Below, piece after piece: positions 5,304-8,317 of a stretch of 8,317 nucleotides of DNA. Both the position numbers and the translations under genes were made by a program. Origin of the DNA: an uncultured Streptomyces sp. (GTDB taxonomy: Bacteria; Actinomycetota; Actinomycetes; Streptomycetales; Streptomycetaceae); contig CAMLJW010000224.1 of assembly GCA_946480485.1 (NCBI GenBank), forward strand, positions 1 through 8,317, written 5' to 3'. Below the pieces are notes generated by a model. The model did no database searches and was not told where the DNA came from. It was given only the letters and a program-made list of their open reading frames with translations. Positions within the stretch are counted from its first letter, which is position 1, and each line of letters begins with the position of its first letter.

Positions 5304-5352
5304 GGCGTGCCAGACGCCGCGGGGCAGGCGGGACTTGCGAAACACGCCCTAG
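5300..5352. mobile_element. 53-bp element with 10-bp terminal inverted repeats (MITE-like) on the NYN stop codon
   Basis: CTAGGGCGTG (5300-5309) is the exact reverse complement of CACGCCCTAG (5343-5352). If CTAG at each end is a duplicated 4-bp target, as many IS5-family elements produce, the element itself is 45 bp (5304-5348) with short GGCGTG/CACGCC ends. The first CTAG includes the NYN stop codon. Much too short to encode a transposase, it would be a non-autonomous remnant. A plain transcription terminator is the main alternative, as the arms could form a stem in the NYN mRNA. Confidence 0.45.
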
Positions 5353-5363
5353 CTGGTACAGGC

Positions 5364-5389
5364 CCTGGAACGGCCAGGTCCGTTCCAGG
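5364..5389. terminator. Terminator-like hairpin between the NYN and hydrolase genes
   Basis: CCTGGAACGG (5364-5373) pairs perfectly with CCGTTCCAGG (5380-5389), a 10-bp stem with a 6-nt loop. It stands between two convergent genes and can act in both directions. No T-run follows. Confidence 0.7.
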
Positions 5390-5390
5390 C

Positions 5391-5446
5391 TGCGTCGGTG
5401 CGTCGGTGCGTCGGTGCGTCGGTGCGTCGGTGCGTCGGTGCGTCGG
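5391..5446. repeat. Seven perfect tandem copies of the 8-bp unit TGCGTCGG
   Basis: Units begin at 5391, 5399, 5407, 5415, 5423, 5431 and 5439 with no mismatches, and an imperfect eighth (TTCGCCGA) follows. The array starts one base after the hairpin at 5364-5389 and ends 11 bases before the hydrolase stop codon. It is non-coding. A perfect short-period array of this kind is prone to slippage and may vary between strains. Confidence 0.95.
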
Positions 5447-5457
5447 TTCGCCGACCT

Positions 5458-6381
5458 CTAATCCAGCTGGTCCCAGAAGGTGGCCAGGGCCGCGGCCGTC
5501 TCCAGGGGACGGTCCGTGTTGGGGGAGTGCTCGGCTCCCCGTACGACCGTGCGGTGGGCGTTGAGGCGTACGGCCATGTCGTCCAGGAGCGCGATCGGCC
5601 ATGTGTCGTCGACTTCGCCGGACAGGACGTGGATGGGGAGCGGTACGGCGGCCAGTTCGGCGACGCGGTCGGGCTCCGTGCACAACTGGCGGCCGGTGGC
5701 GGTGAGTTGAGCGGAGCTGTTCAGGAGCCAGCGCTGCCTGAGGTTTTGGAGGTCCCCGAGCCCGGCGTCCGGCTCCTTCTGGCCGGCCGCGTCCTCCGGG
5801 GGCTCCAGTGCCTGGATCGCGTCCCACACCTGCGGCATGTTCATCACGGCGAGGCCGTCCCGCAGCAGCTTGACGCGTTGCTGCTGTGAGGGGGAGATCT
5901 CGGCCGGGCCGGAGGACATGAGCGTGAGCGAGCGGAATCGGGTGGCGTCCAGCAGTACGGCGGCCCTGGCGACGAGGCCGCCGAGCGAATGTCCCACGAG
6001 GTGGAAGCGGTCTGTCGGAGCGCCGGCCGACACGTTCGCCTGCTCGCCGGCCGACGCGCTGGTCAACGTGTCTACCTGCGCGAACACGTCCCGCGCCAAC
6101 TCGCCCAGTGCATAAGGGGCTTCGTCGTCCCTCGGGCCTGGTGTCTCGTACTGCCCCCGTCCGTCCACGGCGATGGTCCGATACCCGGCCGCCGCCAGCG
6201 GCTCGTGCAACGCGATGAAGTCCTCCTTGCTGCCGGTGTAGCCGGGCAGCAGCAGCGCGGTTCCCTTCGCTGCGGCGCCAGGGGCCACGGGGGCGTCGAT
6301 CACGGCGAACTCGCCGCGTGCGGTGCCGAGCCGATACGCGTGAGCGCCGGGCGGCGGGACGAAGGTGGGGGGCCTGCTCAT
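5458..6381 (-). CDS. Alpha/beta-fold hydrolase
   Basis: A 307-residue alpha/beta hydrolase with the complete catalytic set: nucleophile Ser132 in GHSLGG (130-135), acid Asp258 or Asp259 in LSGEVDDTW (253-261), and His285 in GAEHSPN (282-288). The oxyanion region is LLLPGYTGSKEDF (43-55) and a DGRGQ loop (73-77) follows, as in esterase and lipase-like members. The lid region (about 155-235) is helical. There is no signal peptide, so it is probably cytosolic; the substrate cannot be told from sequence. ATG 6381 has no Shine-Dalgarno but is 7 nt downstream of a TAGCCT -10, so the mRNA is probably leaderless. It lies downstream of the helicase gene on the same strand but is separated by a strong terminator. 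It is bracketed by two different 8-bp tandem repeats. Confidence 0.92.
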   Translation of the reverse strand: MSRPPTFVPPPGAHAYRLGTARGEFAVIDAPVAPGAAAKGTALLLPGYTGSKEDFIALHEPLAAAGYRTIAVDGRGQYETPGPRDDEAPYALGELARDVFAQVDTLTSASAGEQANVSAGAPTDRFHLVGHSLGGLVARAAVLLDATRFRSLTLMSSGPAEISPSQQQRVKLLRDGLAVMNMPQVWDAIQALEPPEDAAGQKEPDAGLGDLQNLRQRWLLNSSAQLTATGRQLCTEPDRVAELAAVPLPIHVLSGEVDDTWPIALLDDMAVRLNAHRTVVRGAEHSPNTDRPLETAAALATFWDQLD

Positions 6382-6388
6382 GACGAGG

Positions 6389-6394
6389 AGGCTA
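6389..6394 (-). promoter_or_regulatory. -10 element of a probable leaderless hydrolase transcript
   Basis: On the minus strand TAGCCT (TAnnnT) lies 7 nt before the ATG at 6381, so the start of transcription would coincide with the start codon. No purine-rich ribosome-binding sequence is present; upstream of the ATG this strand reads pyrimidine-rich CTCCTCGTC. Confidence 0.5.
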
Positions 6395-6492
6395 TCGGGG
6401 AAGCCGGGGGCGTGGTGCTGGGGCGGGGTGCGTTGTCGGGGCGCGGGGGCGCTGTCCCCGATCGACCGCCCTCGTCCGCGGCTGACGCCCGC

Positions 6493-6532
6493 TGGGGCAC
6501 GTGGGCACGTGGGCGCGTGGGCGCGTGGGAAC
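6493..6532. repeat. Tandem 8-bp repeat, GTGGGCRC type
   Basis: Five consecutive 8-bp units: TGGGGCAC, GTGGGCAC, GTGGGCGC, GTGGGCGC, GTGGGAAC (6493-6532). The inner copies are perfect or differ by one base. It lies immediately beside the terminator hairpin at 6534-6574 in the gap between the helicase and hydrolase genes. Period and position next to a hairpin mirror the array at 5391-5446, though the unit sequence differs. Confidence 0.8.
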
Positions 6533-6533
6533 G

Positions 6534-6574
6534 CCGACGGCCCGGCCCCAGATGATCTGAGGCCGGGCCGTCGG
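6534..6574 (-). terminator. Very strong hairpin terminator of the helicase gene
   Basis: CCGACGGCCCGGCC (6534-6547) pairs perfectly with GGCCGGGCCGTCGG (6561-6574), a 14-bp GC-rich stem. The loop contains a further small stem, CAGA-TGA-TCTG. It starts 8 nt past the helicase stop codon at 6582-6584 and is the clearest terminator in the window. Confidence 0.88.
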
Positions 6575-6581
6575 GTGAGGC

Positions 6582-8317
6582 TCAGCTCTCCGGTGCCTGG
6601 GTGGCTGCTGCCGCCTTGCGCGTACGGCGGCGGGGCTTGGCCTCCGGCGCGTCGGTGCCGGCGTCGGCGGCTGCGGCCGCTGTCTTGCGGGTGCGGCGCG
6701 GCTTGGCCGGGGCGGCCTCGTCGATGACGGCCTCGGTCGCCTGGGCCGGGATGCCGACTTCGGCGGCTTCAGTGGCTTCGGTGACCTTACGGGTGCGGCG
6801 GCGCGGCTTGGTCTCGGTGCCCTCCGCCGTGTCCACGGCGGCCGACGTGGTCTTCCGCGTGCGGCGCGGCTTGGGCTCCGTCGCTACCGCGACCGCTGTG
6901 CCCTCAGCCGTGTCCAACGCGGCCTTGGCCGCCTTGCGGGTGCGACGGCGCGGCTCCGCGGCGGGTGCCTCCTCCGCCGGAGCGGTCTCGGCGACCTTGC
7001 GGGTGCGGCGGCGCGGCTTGGTCTCGGGCTCCGCCGTCGCCTGGGCCGGGATGCCCACGGCCTCCGTCGTCTCCTCGACGAGAGTGGTCGCCGTCTGTGC
7101 GGTCTCCGTCGTCTTGCGGGTGCGGCGGCGGCGCTGCTTCGCGGGTGCGTCCGTCGGCTCGGCGGCCTTTGGCAGCGTGGCCTCCGGCAGGGTGCCCTCG
7201 GCCGTTGCGACGGCGGTCTCGGCCGTCGCAACGACGGCGGTCTCCACCGTGTCCGGTGCCACACCGGCCCGCGTCCGGCGGCGGCGCCGCGGGGTGCGCG
7301 GCTCGGTGACCGGGGCCTCAGTGGGGCTTGGCACCGCCGCCGTCGGCTCCGTGCCGGTCGGCTCCGTGCCGTTCGGCTCGGTGGCGTCGATCGGCTCACC
7401 ATTGCGCGTGCGGCGGCGGCGACGTGGCGTACGCGCAGGGCGTTCCCGCTCGCGGTCGCGCTCGCGGTCCGGGGCCGATGAACGGCCGCCGCGGCCGCGC
7501 GGTCCGCGGCCGCCCGTCTCACCGAGGTCCTCGATCTCCTCGGCGGCGAGCCCGGCACGGGTGCGCTCGGCGCGGGGCAGGACGCCTTTCGTGCCGGCGG
7601 GGATGCTGAGCTCCTCGAAGAGGTGCGGGGAGGTGGAGTACGTCTCCGGCGGGTCGCTGAAGCCGAGGTCCAGCGCCTTGTTGATGAGCTGCCAGCGCGG
7701 GATGTCGTCCCAGTCGACGAGTGTGATCGCGATGCCCTTGGCGCCCGCGCGGCCCGTACGGCCGATGCGGTGCAGGTACGTTTTCTCATCCTCGGGGGAC
7801 TGGTAGTTGACGACGTGCGTCACGCCCTCGACGTCGATGCCGCGCGCGGCGACGTCGGTGCAGACCAGCACGTCCACCTTGCCGTTGCGGAACGCCCGAA
7901 GCGCCTGCTCACGCGCGCCCTGGCCGAGGTCGCCGTGGACCGAGCCGGAGGCGAACCCGCGCTGCTGCAGCTGGTCGGCGAGGTCCGCCGCCGTCCGCTT
8001 CGTACGGCAGAAGACCATCGCGAGTCCGCGGCCGTCGGCCTGCAATATGCGCGCGACCATCTCGGGCTTGTCCATGTTGTGCGCGCGGTAGACGAACTGC
8101 GCGGTGTTGGCCACCGTCGCGCCCTCGTCGTCCGGCGCCGTGGCGCGGATGTGGGTGGGCTGCGACATGTAGCGACGCGCGAGACCGATGACCGCACCCG
8201 GCATGGTCGCCGAGAACAGCATCGTCTGGCGGCGGGCCGGCAGCATGTTGATGATCTTCTCGACGTCGGGCAGGAAGCCCAGGTCGAGCATCTCGTCGGC
8301 CTCGTCGAGGACGAGGG
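6582..8317 (-). CDS. DEAD-box RNA helicase with long basic repeat tail (5' end cut by window edge)
   Basis: The minus strand is open for 577 residues from the window edge to TGA 6584-6582; the N-terminus, including the Q motif and Walker A, lies outside. Counting from the edge: motif II in LVLDEADEM (1-9), motif III SAT (35-37), VFCRT (101-105), motif V ARGID (157-161) and motif VI HRIGRTGR (182-189). This is an RhlE/CsdA-like ATP-dependent RNA helicase, expected to unwind short RNA duplexes in ribosome assembly or mRNA decay. From about residue 266 the protein becomes a disordered tail of some 310 residues. It begins with RGG-like (GRGPRGRGG) and DRERDRERER stretches and then carries nine basic blocks of the PRRRTRK type separated by Ala/Thr/Glu/Pro-rich linkers. 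Such tails usually bind RNA non-specifically. The gene ends in a strong hairpin. Confidence 0.95.
   Translation of the reverse strand, partial: LVLDEADEMLDLGFLPDVEKIINMLPARRQTMLFSATMPGAVIGLARRYMSQPTHIRATAPDDEGATVANTAQFVYRAHNMDKPEMVARILQADGRGLAMVFCRTKRTAADLADQLQQRGFASGSVHGDLGQGAREQALRAFRNGKVDVLVCTDVAARGIDVEGVTHVVNYQSPEDEKTYLHRIGRTGRAGAKGIAITLVDWDDIPRWQLINKALDLGFSDPPETYSTSPHLFEELSIPAGTKGVLPRAERTRAGLAAEEIEDLGETGGRGPRGRGGRSSAPDRERDRERERPARTPRRRRRTRNGEPIDATEPNGTEPTGTEPTAAVPSPTEAPVTEPRTPRRRRRTRAGVAPDTVETAVVATAETAVATAEGTLPEATLPKAAEPTDAPAKQRRRRTRKTTETAQTATTLVEETTEAVGIPAQATAEPETKPRRRTRKVAETAPAEEAPAAEPRRRTRKAAKAALDTAEGTAVAVATEPKPRRTRKTTSAAVDTAEGTETKPRRRTRKVTEATEAAEVGIPAQATEAVIDEAAPAKPRRTRKTAAAAADAGTDAPEAKPRRRTRKAAAATQAPES
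6600..7440 (-). repeat. Coding repeat region of the helicase tail (nine PRRRTRK-type blocks)
   Basis: Nine basic blocks occur at roughly 30-50 residue intervals, with variants such as TPRRRRRTRNG, KQRRRRTRK, KPRRRTRK and KPRRTRK. Two linkers share GIPAQAT and two share DTAEGT, and the linker nearest the core repeats GTEPT-like units, so linkers as well as blocks were copied. On the plus strand the blocks appear as recurring GC-rich runs such as GCGGGTGCGGCGGCGCGGC. The pattern points to expansion by duplication or unequal recombination within the gene. Confidence 0.85.

Noticed and set aside
5391..5446. CRISPR array
   Set aside because: The unit is 8 bp and directly contiguous, with no spacers and no cas genes.
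5458..5827. Open frames running through the tandem repeat (for example CVGASVRR-type peptides)
   Set aside because: These are translations of the 8-bp repeat in other frames, without a credible start or family match.
6601..7806. Plus-strand open frame of 401 codons
   Set aside because: Antisense to the helicase tail; the Arg/Val/Ala repeats simply mirror the PRRRTRK repeats.
1..8317. tRNA, rRNA, complete insertion sequence or phage genes
   Set aside because: I saw no cloverleaf, rRNA-like sequence, transposase or phage protein motif on either strand.

Overview
The window looks like chromosomal DNA of a Streptomyces or close relative. It is very GC-rich, its codons end almost always in G or C, and GTG or leaderless starts are common. 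The gene set (CorA, SUFU-domain protein, DUF6758-type zinc-ribbon protein, PHP phosphoesterase, MarC, NYN nuclease, alpha/beta hydrolase, DEAD-box helicase) is an order I associate from memory with the conserved core of Streptomyces chromosomes; I could not check this by search.

Layout, left to right. 1-580 (-): N-terminal half of a CorA-type Mg/Co transporter, cut by the left edge. 581-1082: a 500-bp non-coding divergent region with tandem repeats and alternating C5/G5 hairpins. 1083-1667 (+): SUFU-domain protein. 1799-2440 (+): DUF6758-type protein. 2671-3534 (+): PHP metal-dependent phosphoesterase resembling RNase AM/YciV. 3710-3928 (+): a 72-codon remnant of MarC that lacks the N-terminus and the middle of the family but remains in frame, followed by a strong hairpin. 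4028-4180 (-): a 50-residue small protein. 4181-4388: a divergent, locally AT-rich regulatory region with a perfect palindrome. 4389-5303 (+): NYN-domain putative ribonuclease. 5300-5457: a short element with terminal inverted repeats, a terminator-like hairpin and seven copies of an 8-bp repeat. 5458-6381 (-): alpha/beta hydrolase. 6382-6581: a second 8-bp repeat and a 14-bp-stem terminator. 6582-8317 (-): C-terminal two thirds of a DEAD-box RNA helicase with a roughly 310-residue basic repeat tail, cut by the right edge.

Three neighbours (PHP, NYN, DEAD-box helicase) belong to families that act on RNA or nucleotides, so a loose RNA-metabolism neighbourhood is possible, but each seems to have its own transcription signals and they are not one operon. 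Several genes (SUFU, hydrolase, probably NYN) have a -10-like hexamer just upstream of the start codon and no Shine-Dalgarno, which points to leaderless mRNAs. The most unusual items are the in-frame mini-MarC, the 8-bp tandem repeats at both ends of the hydrolase gene, the small inverted-repeat element sitting on the NYN stop codon, and the repetitive helicase tail. I found no clear new multi-gene system.
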